Below, piece by piece: positions 25,059 to 35,000 of a stretch of 64,000 nucleotides of DNA. Under the pieces are notes generated by a model. That model was not told the DNA's origin. It did not search any database and saw only the letters and a list, made by a program, of their open reading frames with translations. The stretch is taken from NCBI GenBank assembly GCA_002483145.1, contig DLHJ01000002.1, positions 62,001 to 126,000 of the forward strand, written 5' to 3'. Both the position numbers and the translations under genes were made by a program. The stretch is from Cellvibrio sp. UBA7671. GTDB taxonomy: Bacteria > Pseudomonadota > Gammaproteobacteria > Pseudomonadales > Cellvibrionaceae. The stretch's first letter is position 1. The number at the start of each line of letters is the position of its first letter.

Positions 25059-25652
25059 TTAGAGCGCCCATGCTTTATTGTTAACCTCGTCCAGCGCAAT
25101 ACAGGGTTTGTAAGCACCGGGAATAGGTAGATAATTTAAAAACGTTTTAGCGACGGTTTCTGTGGTCAGGTAATAAGCGATGATTTGTTGTTTGAATTCC
25201 ACCAAAGCTTTTTTTGCAACCGCTGTATCATCGCTCTTACTCAGCTCAAGCGTTTGCAATGTTTCTACTTGTGCGGCTGGTAAGCGCTGCAAAAACTCTT
25301 GCTGGTTCAGATAAATTTCCAACGCGGACCATTGGGTTTTAAACGCTGCTTGGTAGTGGGAGTCAAATACTTTTCCCAGCATAGTGTCGAGTGTGCTGTG
25401 CACTTTTACATCGGTTGCAGAGGGGCTGTCTGTACGTGGCAAAATGGTATCCGCCAGCAGCGCTACCAACGTAAATTGTTCCGGTGTAAAAAAGTGCAAA
25501 AGGTTGGATGTGGATGTGCCATCGATGTTTTTCGCGCTGTCTGGTGCGGGAGTCTGCTCTGAACAGCCGGACAAAATTACACTGGCCAGAGATGCTGATA
25601 TCGCGCTACCGGTAATCCAGGCGGTATATCTGAGAACTTCGCGTCTGTTCAT
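25059..25652 (-). CDS. Tat-exported lipoprotein, gluconate 2-dehydrogenase subunit 3 family
   Basis: 197-residue small subunit of the gluconate 2-dehydrogenase subunit 3 type, which accompanies GMC flavoproteins. The start at 25652 gives a twin-arginine N-terminus, MNRREVLRYTAW, then a hydrophobic stretch ending in the lipobox ILSGC (Cys30), so it should be exported folded and lipid-anchored. A longer frame to 25733 lacks such a signal. The mature part has FFTPEQFTLVALLADTILPR, typical of the family. It directly precedes the GMC gene. Confidence 0.87.
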   Translation of the reverse strand: MNRREVLRYTAWITGSAISASLASVILSGCSEQTPAPDSAKNIDGTSTSNLLHFFTPEQFTLVALLADTILPRTDSPSATDVKVHSTLDTMLGKVFDSHYQAAFKTQWSALEIYLNQQEFLQRLPAAQVETLQTLELSKSDDTAVAKKALVEFKQQIIAYYLTTETVAKTFLNYLPIPGAYKPCIALDEVNNKAWAL

Positions 25653-25891
25653 GGGGAAGCTTGCCTTTGTTGGTGTCAATTTTATTGTTAGTCTGGCGAG
25701 TGATTGGGACCATCCCATAAACTTGCACAGCATATAGTCAACATTGCCATAAGGCGTGGGTGATGTAAATTAGTGAGTCATTTTGCTGCCAGTGCTGAAT
25801 TCCGGGATATCGTCAATTCCAGAACAAAAGTAATGATGGTCTGACATTTCTTAACAGAATCCTGCTTGCATCTGTTTTTTTTGGAGTTTCT

Positions 25892-26536
25892 ATGGATTTA
25901 CATTTAGAAGATTTTCGCCGCGAATATACGCAAGGCGGATTGGAGCGCGAAGATCTGGCAGACAATCCGCTTGAACAATTTGATCGCTGGATGCAGCAGA
26001 CGATTAAATCCGGCATTCCCGATCCCAATGCCATGACCATCGCTACTGTCGATACAACCGGCCAACCGTCGCAGCGTATCGTGTTGTTAAAACACCTCGA
26101 CGAAAAAGGGTTTGTGTTTTACACCAACCTCAATAGTCGCAAAGCGCAAGAGCTAAAACAAAATCCGAAAATCAGCTTGCATTTCCCTTGGTATCTGATG
26201 GAGCGGCAGGTGAAAGTCTGTGGAATAGCTGAGCAATTATCGGCAACTGAAGTTATGAAATATTTTGTCTCGCGCCCACGCGACAGCCAGTTGGGCGCTT
26301 GGGCATCGCAACAGAGCCGCCCGATTTCATCGCGCGCACTTTTGCTGCAGCAATTTGAATCCATGAAAAATAAATTTGCTAAAGGTGAAATTCCGGTACC
26401 GGATTTTTGGGGCGGGTTTCGCGTTAAGCCCCATCAAATTGAATTTTGGCAGGGCGGTGCGGCACGGCTGCATGATCGCTTTCAATATAATTTGCAAGCC
26501 GATGGTAGTTGGAATATTCAGCGTCTTGAACCATGA
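25892..26536 (+). CDS. pdxH: Pyridoxamine 5'-phosphate oxidase
   Basis: 214-residue FMN enzyme that oxidises pyridoxine or pyridoxamine 5'-phosphate to pyridoxal 5'-phosphate. Family blocks visible: [48 protein letters not shown], and the C-terminal [18 protein letters not shown] and HDRFQY. The length and start match the family; GGAG at 25883-25886 is the ribosome site. Its stop overlaps the start of the quinone oxidoreductase gene (ATGATGA), beginning a five-gene rightward run. Confidence 0.97.
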   Translation: MDLHLEDFRREYTQGGLEREDLADNPLEQFDRWMQQTIKSGIPDPNAMTIATVDTTGQPSQRIVLLKHLDEKGFVFYTNLNSRKAQELKQNPKISLHFPWYLMERQVKVCGIAEQLSATEVMKYFVSRPRDSQLGAWASQQSRPISSRALLLQQFESMKNKFAKGEIPVPDFWGGFRVKPHQIEFWQGGAARLHDRFQYNLQADGSWNIQRLEP

Positions 26537-27534
26537 TGAAATTTATTGCATTAAAAAATCCCGGTGATGTTGATCAGTTGGAGTTGCAAACTATGGCAAC
26601 GCCGCAGCCAAACGACGATGAGGTTTTAATTCGTGTCTATGCTGCCGGTATCAATCGCCCGGATATTTTGCAGCGGCAGGGTATGTATCCACCTCCTGCA
26701 GATGCATCACCCATTTTGGGTTTAGAAGCTGCGGGAGAAATTGTCCACTGTGGCGCAAACGTAAAACGCTGGAAACAGGGCGATAAAGTGTGTGCGTTGG
26801 TGAATGGGGGTGGCTATGCTGAATATGTTGTTGCACCTGCAGCGCAGTGTTTGCCAATTCCACAGGATTTTTCTTATGTACGTGCTGCTGCACTTCCAGA
26901 AACTTTTTTTACGGTATGGCACAACCTCTTTCAGCGCGCGCGGTTAACAGCAGGTGAAAGTCTGTTAATTCACGGCGGCTCCAGCGGTATAGGCACTACA
27001 GCGATTCAATTAGCACGAGTCTTAGGTATACAAGTTTTTGCAACTGCTGGATCAGCAGAAAAATGTTCCGCAATTACTGCCTTGGGTGCGGCTGCAATTA
27101 ACTATCATGAGCAGGATTTCGTCTCGGTAGTTAAAGAGCAAACCCAGGGGAAGGGTGTGAATGTGATTCTGGATATGGTTGGTGGCGATTATATCCAGCG
27201 CAATTTTTCTGCCGCTGCAAAAGAAGGGCGCATTGTGAATATCGCTTTTTTACAGGGCAGTAAGGTACAAGTAGATTTTATGCCGCTGATGCTCAAGCGG
27301 TTAACCTTGGCCGGTTCTACTTTGCGCGCGCAATCAGGGCAGGCAAAGGCAGGCATTGCAATTGATCTGGAAGAAAATGTCTGGCCGTTATTAAGTAATA
27401 AAAAGATTGAACCGGTGATTGATTCAGTATTTTCGTTTGAGCAGGTTGCTGCTGCGCATATGCGCATGGAATCGAATCAACATGTAGGAAAAATTATTCT
27501 CGATTTAACACTAAGTGATAATAAAGATGACTGA
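26533..27534 (+). CDS. NAD(P)H quinone oxidoreductase, PIG3/QOR type
   Basis: 333-residue zinc-independent medium-chain dehydrogenase/reductase of the quinone oxidoreductase group. Visible are the N-terminal GroES-like domain ([29 protein letters not shown]) and the nucleotide-binding motif [19 protein letters not shown] near residue 148. The expected reaction is NADPH-dependent reduction of quinones or related enones. The 4-bp overlap with pdxH and the 8-bp overlap with the following CoA-transferase gene indicate an operon. The physiological substrate is unknown. Confidence 0.92.
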   Translation: MMKFIALKNPGDVDQLELQTMATPQPNDDEVLIRVYAAGINRPDILQRQGMYPPPADASPILGLEAAGEIVHCGANVKRWKQGDKVCALVNGGGYAEYVVAPAAQCLPIPQDFSYVRAAALPETFFTVWHNLFQRARLTAGESLLIHGGSSGIGTTAIQLARVLGIQVFATAGSAEKCSAITALGAAAINYHEQDFVSVVKEQTQGKGVNVILDMVGGDYIQRNFSAAAKEGRIVNIAFLQGSKVQVDFMPLMLKRLTLAGSTLRAQSGQAKAGIAIDLEENVWPLLSNKKIEPVIDSVFSFEQVAAAHMRMESNQHVGKIILDLTLSDNKDD

Positions 27535-28729
27535 TAAAAACCGCCGCCCCCTGGATGGCATTCGTGTGATCGAAATCGGGCAATTGCTTGCGGGTCCTTT
27601 TGCTGGTTGTATGCTCGCTTACTTCGGTGCGGAAGTAATAAAAATTGAACCGCCGGAAGGCGATCCTATCCGTGGATGGCGGGTACTGGAAAATGGCACT
27701 TCGCACTGGTGGCGCAGTATCGGGCGTAATAAAAAAAGTATCACTCTGGATTTGAAAAAATCCGAAGGCCAAAAAATTGCGCGGCAATTAATTGATGGCG
27801 CCGATGTGGTGATCGAAAATTTTCGCCCCGGTGTGATGGAGGGGTGGGGGCTTGGTCCGGATGAGATTAAACAGTCGAATCCCACATTGGTGTATGCGCG
27901 CATTTCCGGCTACGGCCAAACCGGTCCTTACGCTAGCAAACCCGGATTCGCCTCTGTCTGTGAAGGCATGAGCGGTTTTCGCTACGTAAACGGATTTCCC
28001 GAACAGGCGCCAGTGCGTCCAAATTTGAGTATTGGTGACACCATCTCCGGAATTCATGCAGCACTTGGTATTGCGTTAGCGCTGTTGGAGCGTGAGCGAA
28101 ATATAGATGGTGAAGGGCAAGTCGTGGATGTTGCGCTATACGAATCCATGTTTAATTTAATGGAAGCGGTAGTGCCGGAATTTTCTGGTGCAGGTGTAAT
28201 TCGCGAACCTTCCGGTACAACGGTAACCGGTATTGTGCCCACCAATACTTACCGCTGCAAAAATGGAAAATATGTGGTTATTGGCGGTAATGGTGATTCC
28301 ATTTTCCAGCGCCTGATGGAAGTCGCCGGTTATCCCGAAATGGCGCATGATCCACGTATGTCAAATAATGCCGGTCGTGTTAAACATGAATTGGAAATCG
28401 ACAATGCACTGGCTGCTTGGTGTATGAGTAAAGATGCCGATGAGATTTTAGGGCTTCTTGAGCAAGCGCGCGTACCGGGTGGACCGATTTATAACGTGCA
28501 GGACATGTTTGCTGACCCGCACTTCAACGCGCGTGGAATGTTTGAACAGGTAGAAATCAATGGCAAGCCATTAAAGATTCCGGCGATACTGCCCAAGTTA
28601 TCCGACACTCCCGGCCGCACTGACTGGCCGGGTGGTGACATCGGAAGCCATACACAAGAAATCTTGCAATCAGTCTTGAATTTATCCCAAGTACAAATCG
28701 ATGAACTAAAAACCGCGGGCGTTATTTAA
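27527..28729 (+). CDS. Family III CoA-transferase (CaiB/BaiF type)
   Basis: 400-residue CoA-transferase of the formyl-CoA transferase/CaiB family, which moves CoA between organic acids. Signatures: GIRVIEIGQLLAGPFAG, YFGAEVIKIEPPEGDP, and the catalytic aspartate D171 in IGDTISGIHAALG. The ATG at 27527 is preferred over a GTG at 27515; it overlaps the upstream gene by 8 bp. The acid substrate cannot be inferred, as no paired decarboxylase or racemase is next to it. Confidence 0.93.
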   Translation: MTDKNRRPLDGIRVIEIGQLLAGPFAGCMLAYFGAEVIKIEPPEGDPIRGWRVLENGTSHWWRSIGRNKKSITLDLKKSEGQKIARQLIDGADVVIENFRPGVMEGWGLGPDEIKQSNPTLVYARISGYGQTGPYASKPGFASVCEGMSGFRYVNGFPEQAPVRPNLSIGDTISGIHAALGIALALLERERNIDGEGQVVDVALYESMFNLMEAVVPEFSGAGVIREPSGTTVTGIVPTNTYRCKNGKYVVIGGNGDSIFQRLMEVAGYPEMAHDPRMSNNAGRVKHELEIDNALAAWCMSKDADEILGLLEQARVPGGPIYNVQDMFADPHFNARGMFEQVEINGKPLKIPAILPKLSDTPGRTDWPGGDIGSHTQEILQSVLNLSQVQIDELKTAGVI

Positions 28730-28739
28730 GGTAATCACT

Positions 28740-29009
28740 ATGAAGTTGAAATCCGGTTTGTATCGCCACTACAAGGGTAATGACTATTTTGTGTTTCAGG
28801 TGGCAACTCACAGTGAAACCCGCGAGCCATTGGTGTTTTATCGCTGTTTGTATGGCGATTATTCCTGGTGGGTGCGCCCGCTGGATATGTTTCTCGAAAC
28901 GGTTGAGTTGGCGGGTGAAACTATTCCGCGGTTTCGCTTTGTGCGCGCCTTAACGGAACAGGAGCTTGTTAATTATCTGGCGCCGCTCGTGGAAGTAAAA
29001 AAATCGTGA
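28740..29009 (+). CDS. DUF1653 domain protein
   Basis: 89-residue protein that is essentially one DUF1653 domain: LKSGLYRHYKGNDYFVFQVATHSETREPLVFYRCLYGDYSWWVRPLDMF. The family is widespread and uncharacterised; the compact, tryptophan-rich beta fold suggests a small binding domain. It lies 10 bp after the CoA-transferase gene and overlaps tadA by 4 bp (GTGA), so it is part of the same operon. Confidence 0.9.
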   Translation: MKLKSGLYRHYKGNDYFVFQVATHSETREPLVFYRCLYGDYSWWVRPLDMFLETVELAGETIPRFRFVRALTEQELVNYLAPLVEVKKS

Positions 29010-29542
29010 GCAACACCGGACAAGAACATTCTCCCGAGAGCGATATTATTTTTTCGGCAGAGGACGCTCACTGGATGAACTATGCCTTGCAGCTCGCGGA
29101 AAAAGGCGAAGCAATGGGTGAAGTGCCGGTCGGCGCCGTTATTGTGCAAGATGGGAACATTATCGGCGAAGGTTTTAATCAGCCGATTAGCAGCCATGAC
29201 CCTACTGCGCACGCCGAAATTATCGCGCTGCGCCAAGCTGCAATGCAGGTGCAAAATTACCGCTTGGTCGGCTCGACGATCTACGTCACCCTTGAACCCT
29301 GCACCATGTGTGTGGGAGCGCTGATTCATGCGCGTTTAGCACGTTTAGTCTTCGGAACAACAGAACCCAAGGCGGGTGCTGTGATCAGTAAATCCAGGTT
29401 GTTGGATAATAATTACTTCAATCACCGCATCGACTATGCTGGTGGTGTCTTGTCAGACCGGTGTCAACATCAACTCAGTCAGTTTTTTGCCCGTCGCCGG
29501 CAAGAAAAGCGCAATCAAAAATTCATTTCGTCGCCTGAGTAA
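29006..29542 (+). CDS. tadA: tRNA-specific adenosine deaminase
   Basis: 178-residue zinc deaminase that converts A34 to inosine in tRNA-Arg(ACG). Zinc and catalytic motifs: HAEI (His69, Glu71) and PCTMC (Cys99, Cys102). The GTG start at 29006 overlaps the stop of the DUF1653 gene. An N-terminal extension of about 20 residues and a basic C-terminal tail (RRRQEKRNQK) are present, as in other gammaproteobacteria. A terminator-like hairpin follows 48 bp downstream. Confidence 0.96.
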   Translation: MSNTGQEHSPESDIIFSAEDAHWMNYALQLAEKGEAMGEVPVGAVIVQDGNIIGEGFNQPISSHDPTAHAEIIALRQAAMQVQNYRLVGSTIYVTLEPCTMCVGALIHARLARLVFGTTEPKAGAVISKSRLLDNNYFNHRIDYAGGVLSDRCQHQLSQFFARRRQEKRNQKFISSPE

Positions 29543-30086
29543 CTTCTTCCCTCCTTATCTTTTCCTACCTCAGAATTTTTATAGATAAAAAATGGGTTCC
29601 GGGTTTTTTGCGGAGACCCATTAGGTTTTATTGTCTTTTGGTCTATGCATTTGTTTTTTTAATCATTATTTTCGTGTTTCTATTGATGTTGGCGTCATTT
29701 TCATTGTTTTTGTGAGTTCTGTGCTGGTTTTATATGTGAAATTATTAAGTAATAGACTGGAAAACTATTTTCAATTTGGTATACAATTTGAAAATAATAA
29801 GAAAATTATTTTCAAAAACAAAAATAACTGTTTTAGTTATAAGTAATAAGCGCCGCATGGAATAAATAGGCGCAAACAACCACACCAGCCGCCGAGAGAA
29901 CGAGAGACCCGGGTATTGCCTACTGCAATTGTCTGCAGTGGTTATGCCTTTCTTCCTGTTACCCAGTTGTTCGATGTTATGCCGTCCAGATCTGCCAGGG
30001 CACGGATTTATTTCTGTTTATGCCTGGTAGCTGCGCATATTCGTGGGTATTGGTTTCAAGAATTACAACAAAAGGCGCAGACGACT
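29543..30086. other. 544-bp gap, partly very AT-rich
   Basis: After the terminator, about 29623-29850 is much more A/T-rich than its surroundings (runs such as AAAATTATTTTC and AAAAACAAAAATAAC). A 71-codon plus-strand frame (29631-29846) is not supported. The rest leads to the membrane-protein gene starting at 30087; an upstream extension of that frame to 29916 has no membrane-protein character. Confidence 0.5.
29591..29635 (+). terminator. Probable terminator after tadA
   Basis: AATGGGT-TCCG / CGGA-G-ACCCATT stem with one bulge and a T-rich loop (29591-29622), followed by AGGTTTTATTG. It ends the pdxH-tadA run. Confidence 0.7.
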
Positions 30087-30695
30087 ATGTTAAAAACCCT
30101 GATTGTTTATGCCCATTTATTGGCAGCCTGTGTGGCCATCGGTGTCTTGTTGATTCAGGACATGGCATTGGCCAAAACCAAAGGCAGGAGCCTCTCTGCT
30201 GGCATCGTCAAGGAGTTGGTTCAGTCGGCAAATGTTATGTTCGTTGCCTTGATTGTGTTGTGGATTTCCGGGTTGGTATTGGTGCTGGTTGGATATTTGG
30301 AGAATCCCCAACAGTACCTGATGAATGAAAAACTCTGGGCCAAGTTCACGGTAGTGAGCATCCTGACCCTGAATGGTATTGCACTCCATTATTTTAGTTT
30401 CCCCCGCGTGACCTCTGCCCAAGGGCTGCTGGGACAGCCCTCTCTGGAGCAAGTACTGGTGGTATTGACCGGTGCGATTTCATCGGTTTCATGGCTGTTT
30501 TCCTGCTACCTCGGTATTGCCCGCCCTTGGAATTACACCGCTGATTACGGGTTTGTAATGTCGATTTATGCCTTGCTATTAGTGGGTGCCTGCATTGTTG
30601 CTGGTGAGGTGCTGCGCAGTTTGCGCAAGGCTAGTTGCGAGCCACCTACTTTGACTGAGCGGATGCCGCTCAACGTATCGCGCGAGTTTGAATAA
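30087..30695 (+). CDS. Small multi-pass membrane protein (DUF2214-like)
   Basis: 202-residue inner-membrane protein with about five hydrophobic helices. It opens with LIVYAHLLAACVAIGVLLIQD, which recalls DUF2214/DUF2269-type proteins whose early histidine is conserved; some relatives are thought to bind haem, but that is not shown here. The ATG at 30087, with AAAGG about 12 bases before, is chosen over an upstream frame from 29916 because the membrane domain begins right there. A GC-rich hairpin lies just after the stop. It precedes the CBM2 redox operon, about 190 bp away; whether it takes part is unknown. Confidence 0.75.
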   Translation: MLKTLIVYAHLLAACVAIGVLLIQDMALAKTKGRSLSAGIVKELVQSANVMFVALIVLWISGLVLVLVGYLENPQQYLMNEKLWAKFTVVSILTLNGIALHYFSFPRVTSAQGLLGQPSLEQVLVVLTGAISSVSWLFSCYLGIARPWNYTADYGFVMSIYALLLVGACIVAGEVLRSLRKASCEPPTLTERMPLNVSREFE

Positions 30696-30702
30696 TAATT
30701 TT

Positions 30703-30724
30703 CCCGGCCTCCTGGCCGGGGTTT
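30703..30724 (+). terminator. Hairpin after membrane-protein gene
   Basis: Perfect 7-bp GC stem CCCGGCC / GGCCGGG with a TCCT loop, 7 bases after the stop, followed only by GTTTG. A short T tract makes it a moderate terminator candidate. Confidence 0.55.
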
Positions 30725-30883
30725 GACCCAGTGACGATGTACAAATAATCGTCATACAACACGCTGTAGCTCTAGCCCTGACTCATTGATTCAGAGCCAT
30801 AACAACAAAAACGTACAAGCAGTTTTATCACCGTTGTTAATCCCTGCCGATATCAATCGGCATACATTTCCGAGGAAGACACT

Positions 30884-31999
30884 ATGAGTAGCCTTAAAGC
30901 CTCAGTGGTTAACCCTCGCCTGACAGGTGCCTTACGGCGTTCCTGTTATGCGATAGGTTTGTCGCTGGCTCTATCCACGCTGTCCACACAAGCCTTTGCC
31001 GCTTGCCAATACACAGTCACTGGCCAATGGAGTAATGGTTTTACCGGATCGGTCAAAATCACTAACGACACCGCTACCGCAACTACGGGTTGGAGTCTCA
31101 GCTGGCAATACACTGGCGATAACCGCATCAGTGGTAGCTACGATGTGAGTATGAGCGGCACCAACCCCTATACCGCCAAAAATGCGGGTTGGAACGGCAC
31201 TATCCAGCCCAATCAAAGTGTGACCTTTGGTTTTCAGGGCAGCAAAGGTGCAGCTGCAGCAGAAGTACCTGTGTTGACTGGTACCTTGTGTGGAAATGCA
31301 ACCAGCTCAGCAGTCAGCTCGTCTCGCTCCAGTGTGGCAAGTTCCATTGCCCCCAGCTCTATATCATCCAGTTCGATTGCACCGAGCAGTTCATCCCGCT
31401 CCAGCCTGGTAAGTTCCAGTGCGCCCAGCAGCCGCTCCAGCATGCCAAGTTCTTCGTCTGTATCCTCAGTTGATAGCGGGGGCTGGTCCTTGAACTCCAC
31501 TGATTCCTACTTGAATTTTGTCACGACTAAAAACACTCACAACGTAGAAGCTCATAACTTTACCGGGTTGAGTGGAGAGATTAACCCAGCCGGCATTGCG
31601 ACCTTGTCGATTGACCTGAATTCGGTGAATACCGGTGTGGCGCTGCGCGACCAGCGTATGCGCGACCTCTTATTCGAAACAATTACCTATCCAACGGCGA
31701 CTGTCACTCTGGCTGTTCCTGCCAGTGTTATCGGTGGGCTTACGGTAGGTCAGTCCAGCCAAAATGACATCACCGCCAGTCTGAATTTGCATGGTGTGAC
31801 CGCTAATGTCACCACCCGTGTGTTGGTACAGAAACTCTCGTCCACCCGTGTGTTGGTACAAAGTCTCGCCCCGGTATTGACGAAAGCCGATACCTACTCC
31901 TTGACCAACGGTGTAGAAGCTCTGCGCGCGGCGGTAGGCATTGCCTCCATTAACGCCTCGGTGCCAGTGGACTTTGCGCTCGTCTTTGACGCCCGTTAA
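30884..31999 (+). CDS. Secreted CBM2-YceI protein
   Basis: 371-residue secreted protein. A long signal peptide (1-39, ending STQAFA) is followed by a family 2 carbohydrate-binding module (about 41-136, framed by Cys41 and Cys136, with Trp49, Trp70, Trp74 and Trp103). A serine-rich linker (139-198) and a YceI-like domain (201-371) follow. CBM2 binds crystalline cellulose or xylan; YceI-type (X158) domains bind isoprenoid quinones or lipids. The arrangement resembles Cellvibrio japonicus Cbp2D/Cbp2E, redox-linked proteins needed for cellulose use. The ribosome site is GAGGAAG. A 30-bp tandem repeat lies inside the YceI part. First gene of a three-gene operon. Confidence 0.9.
   Translation: MSSLKASVVNPRLTGALRRSCYAIGLSLALSTLSTQAFAACQYTVTGQWSNGFTGSVKITNDTATATTGWSLSWQYTGDNRISGSYDVSMSGTNPYTAKNAGWNGTIQPNQSVTFGFQGSKGAAAAEVPVLTGTLCGNATSSAVSSSRSSVASSIAPSSISSSSIAPSSSSRSSLVSSSAPSSRSSMPSSSSVSSVDSGGWSLNSTDSYLNFVTTKNTHNVEAHNFTGLSGEINPAGIATLSIDLNSVNTGVALRDQRMRDLLFETITYPTATVTLAVPASVIGGLTVGQSSQNDITASLNLHGVTANVTTRVLVQKLSSTRVLVQSLAPVLTKADTYSLTNGVEALRAAVGIASINASVPVDFALVFDAR
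31812..31871 (+). repeat. In-frame 30-bp tandem duplication within YceI domain
   Basis: Two adjacent 30-bp units; the first 19 bases are identical (31812-31830 and 31842-31860). They encode TRVLVQKLSS then TRVLVQSLAP. The reading frame is kept. It looks like a slipped-strand duplication that added ten residues to a beta-strand region. Confidence 0.85.
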
Positions 32000-32023
32000 T
32001 TGGATGGAGCATAGGAACTTATC

Positions 32024-35000
32024 ATGAAAAATTTATTGAAAATGTCGATGTTAGCTACAGGTGCCATCTGGGGCGCCATGGCCGCATCCAGTGCGCTTGC
32101 ACAGGGCGCTTGTAGCGTGGCCTACCAAACCGAAAACAACTGGGGCGCCGGTGCCCAGTACAAAGTGACGCTTACCAATACCGGTGCCGCCAAAACCAAC
32201 TGGGAACTTTGCTGGAGCTTTGCGGGTAGTGAAACTGTGTCCAGCCTGTGGGAGGGGACTTACACCCAAACTGGCAAAAATGTTTGTGTGAAAAATGTGG
32301 GTTATAACGGCAATCTATCAGCCAACGGCTCAGTCGTCTTTGGCCTTATTGTGGCCAATCCAGGCGCAGTCCCTGCTGCTTACACACTGAACGGCGCTGC
32401 TTGCGGCGGTACGGCGAGTAGTGCCGGCAGTAGCAGTAGTGTTACCAGTAGCATCGCGAGTAGTGTGGCATCGAGCAGTTCCAGCTCAATAGCGGTGACC
32501 GCTGCGCGTTGGTTGTTAGATGCGCCCAAATCGACGTTCCATTTCGTGTCAGTGAAGAAGGCGATATCGGGCGTTGAAACTCCGGAAAACCTCACTTTCA
32601 GCCAACTGCAAGGAACCGTGTCGTCGACTGGTCAGGCGACCCTTACTATCCCCTTGGCCAGTATCAGTACTAACAACACGGTGCGCGATCCCCGCATGCA
32701 AAGCCTGCTGTTTGAATCGGCTTACCTGCCCAGCTTGCATTTCACTAGCCAGCTCGACTTGGCGGCTCTGGATACCCTGGCTGTCGGTAGCACGCGCGTA
32801 CAGTCGGTGACTGGCAATCTGGTACTGCATGGTGTAACCAAGGCTATCAGCTTTGACGCATTGGTCGTGAAGCACGCCAGCAACAGCGTCAGTTTTTCGC
32901 CGCGTAAACCCGTCATTATCAACAGTGTGGATTTTGACTTGAATGCCGGTGTGGAAGCTTTGCGGGCAATTGCGGGTTTGAGCAACATCGGTGAAAAAGT
33001 ACCCGTGTATTTCAAAGTGTTCCTCAGCCGCGATAACCCCACCAACGTGCCAGCGATTAGCCTGGCTGCCGCGCCCAATACGCCGCTCAACCTGACCGGC
33101 TCCGTGGGTTTTACCGGCACAGCCAGCTTGAACTGGGCGGATGTTAGTGCCAACGAAAGTGGCTTCTTAGTGCGCCGCAAAGGTGCGGATGGCCGCTGGG
33201 CAACTGCTGCCAATGCTGCTGCAAACAGCGTTGGTTATCAGGATGCATTAACAGCCTCTGGTAGCTATGACTATAAAGTCATCAGCTACACCGACAGCAT
33301 TCCATCGGCACCGACTGCACCTCTGACCCTGACCTATGACAATCCGGCTTCTTCCTCTGCCTCGTCGGTGTCGTCGGCTGTGAGCTCGTCAGTAGTCAGC
33401 ACGAGTGCGTCCAGTCGCAGCTCGGGCAGTTCGAGCAGTGTTCCTTATTTGGGCGACGCAACCCGCGGTCAAAATCTTTGGACACAGCGTGGTTGCGTGG
33501 GTTGTCATGGGGTTGATGGAGTGAAATTTGCGGACGGTAGCTTCGCGATTCCGGTTAACCCTAATCGTGCTCACTACTCGCAAATCAAGGGTGAAAATCT
33601 CAGTCTGCGCAACTACATCGCTAAGTACATGCCAGAAACGAACCCCGGTTCCTGTACTGGTCAATGTGCGGCGGATTTGGAAGCCTTTATCTTCACTTGG
33701 CGTAAACCTGCCGATGGTATTCCCGATAATCCGGCGACCGCGTTCTCTTGCCCGAATACCACTACCGCACCTGGCCAGCGCACACTGCGTTTGCTGACCC
33801 GCGCGGAATACCAGCGTTCAGTGGGCGATTTGGTTAACTACCAGGACGATGTTGTTTCACGTCTGCCGGACGATGCCATTGCCGGTTCGTTCCTCAATAA
33901 CAATGGTTTGCTGGTCGATACCGCCCGCTACTCAACCTACCTATCAACTGCTGAGCGTATTGCTGATTCGGTTGCGACTCGCTGGAGTTCAGTGCTGGCC
34001 TGTACACCTACCACGGCTTGTGCCGATAAGTTGGTCAGTGATTTGGCGCCCCGTATTTTCCGTCGCCCACTGACCACTGCCGAGCAAACCAGCTATCAAG
34101 GTTTGGCGCGTGGCACCACTGGTGGCCGCACAGTGACAGAGGGTATGAAGGTTGCGTTGGCGACCATGTTGTCAGCGCCACAATTCCTGTACCGCTCGGA
34201 GTTGGGTGAATTGAGTGGTGGTAATCTCTACAAGCTCAATGGCTACGAGATGGCAACCTACCTGAGCTACACCTTCACTGGCACTACACCTTCTGTGGAC
34301 TTGATGGCTGCAGCTGCCCGTGGTGACTTGAATACTGCCGCAGGGATACGCCAACAGGCTGCTACGTTGATGAACTCGGCAACCACCAAAGTACTGATGG
34401 GTGATTTCATCAACCGCTGGTTGGGCACCGAAAAGCTGGCTACCCAGAATAAAGTCGGTGTTGCTAACTTTGCCGTTCTGGCGGGTGATATGCAGAAAGA
34501 GTTGGGTAAAAACTTTGCCTACGCAGTGCTTGAATCATCCACTACCTTTGCCACGGTGTACAACCCAACCTTCACGCACGTGAACCAACGTCTGGCGACT
34601 CACTATGGCCTGACTTACAGCGCTACCGGTGCTGATACAGACGGATTTATTCGTGCAAACACCAGTGATCGCGGCGGTATCTTGACCTCGGGCGCCTTTA
34701 TGTCGCGTTATGCAAGAGACAATGATGCCAACTTGATCACTCGTGCAGTTGCCGTGCGCCGTAAATTGATGTGTCAGGATATTCCTGAGCCGCCATCGGG
34801 TGTTTCTTTGGATCGTGAAGCGTTGGCACAGAAACATGCTGCCTTCTTCAACGATCCAAAAACCACCGAGCGGATGATTGCGGACAAAATCACCGAGCCA
34901 ACGACTTGCTCCAATTGTCACCTGGAAATCATCAATCCACTGGGTGGCGGCATGGAAAACTTCGATGCTGCCGGCCGCATCCGTACCACTGATCTGCGTG

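Noticed and set aside
29631-29846. 71-codon frame in AT-rich patch
   Set aside because: The hydrophobic, Lys/Asn/Phe-biased content follows from A/T-rich DNA; no ribosome site was found.
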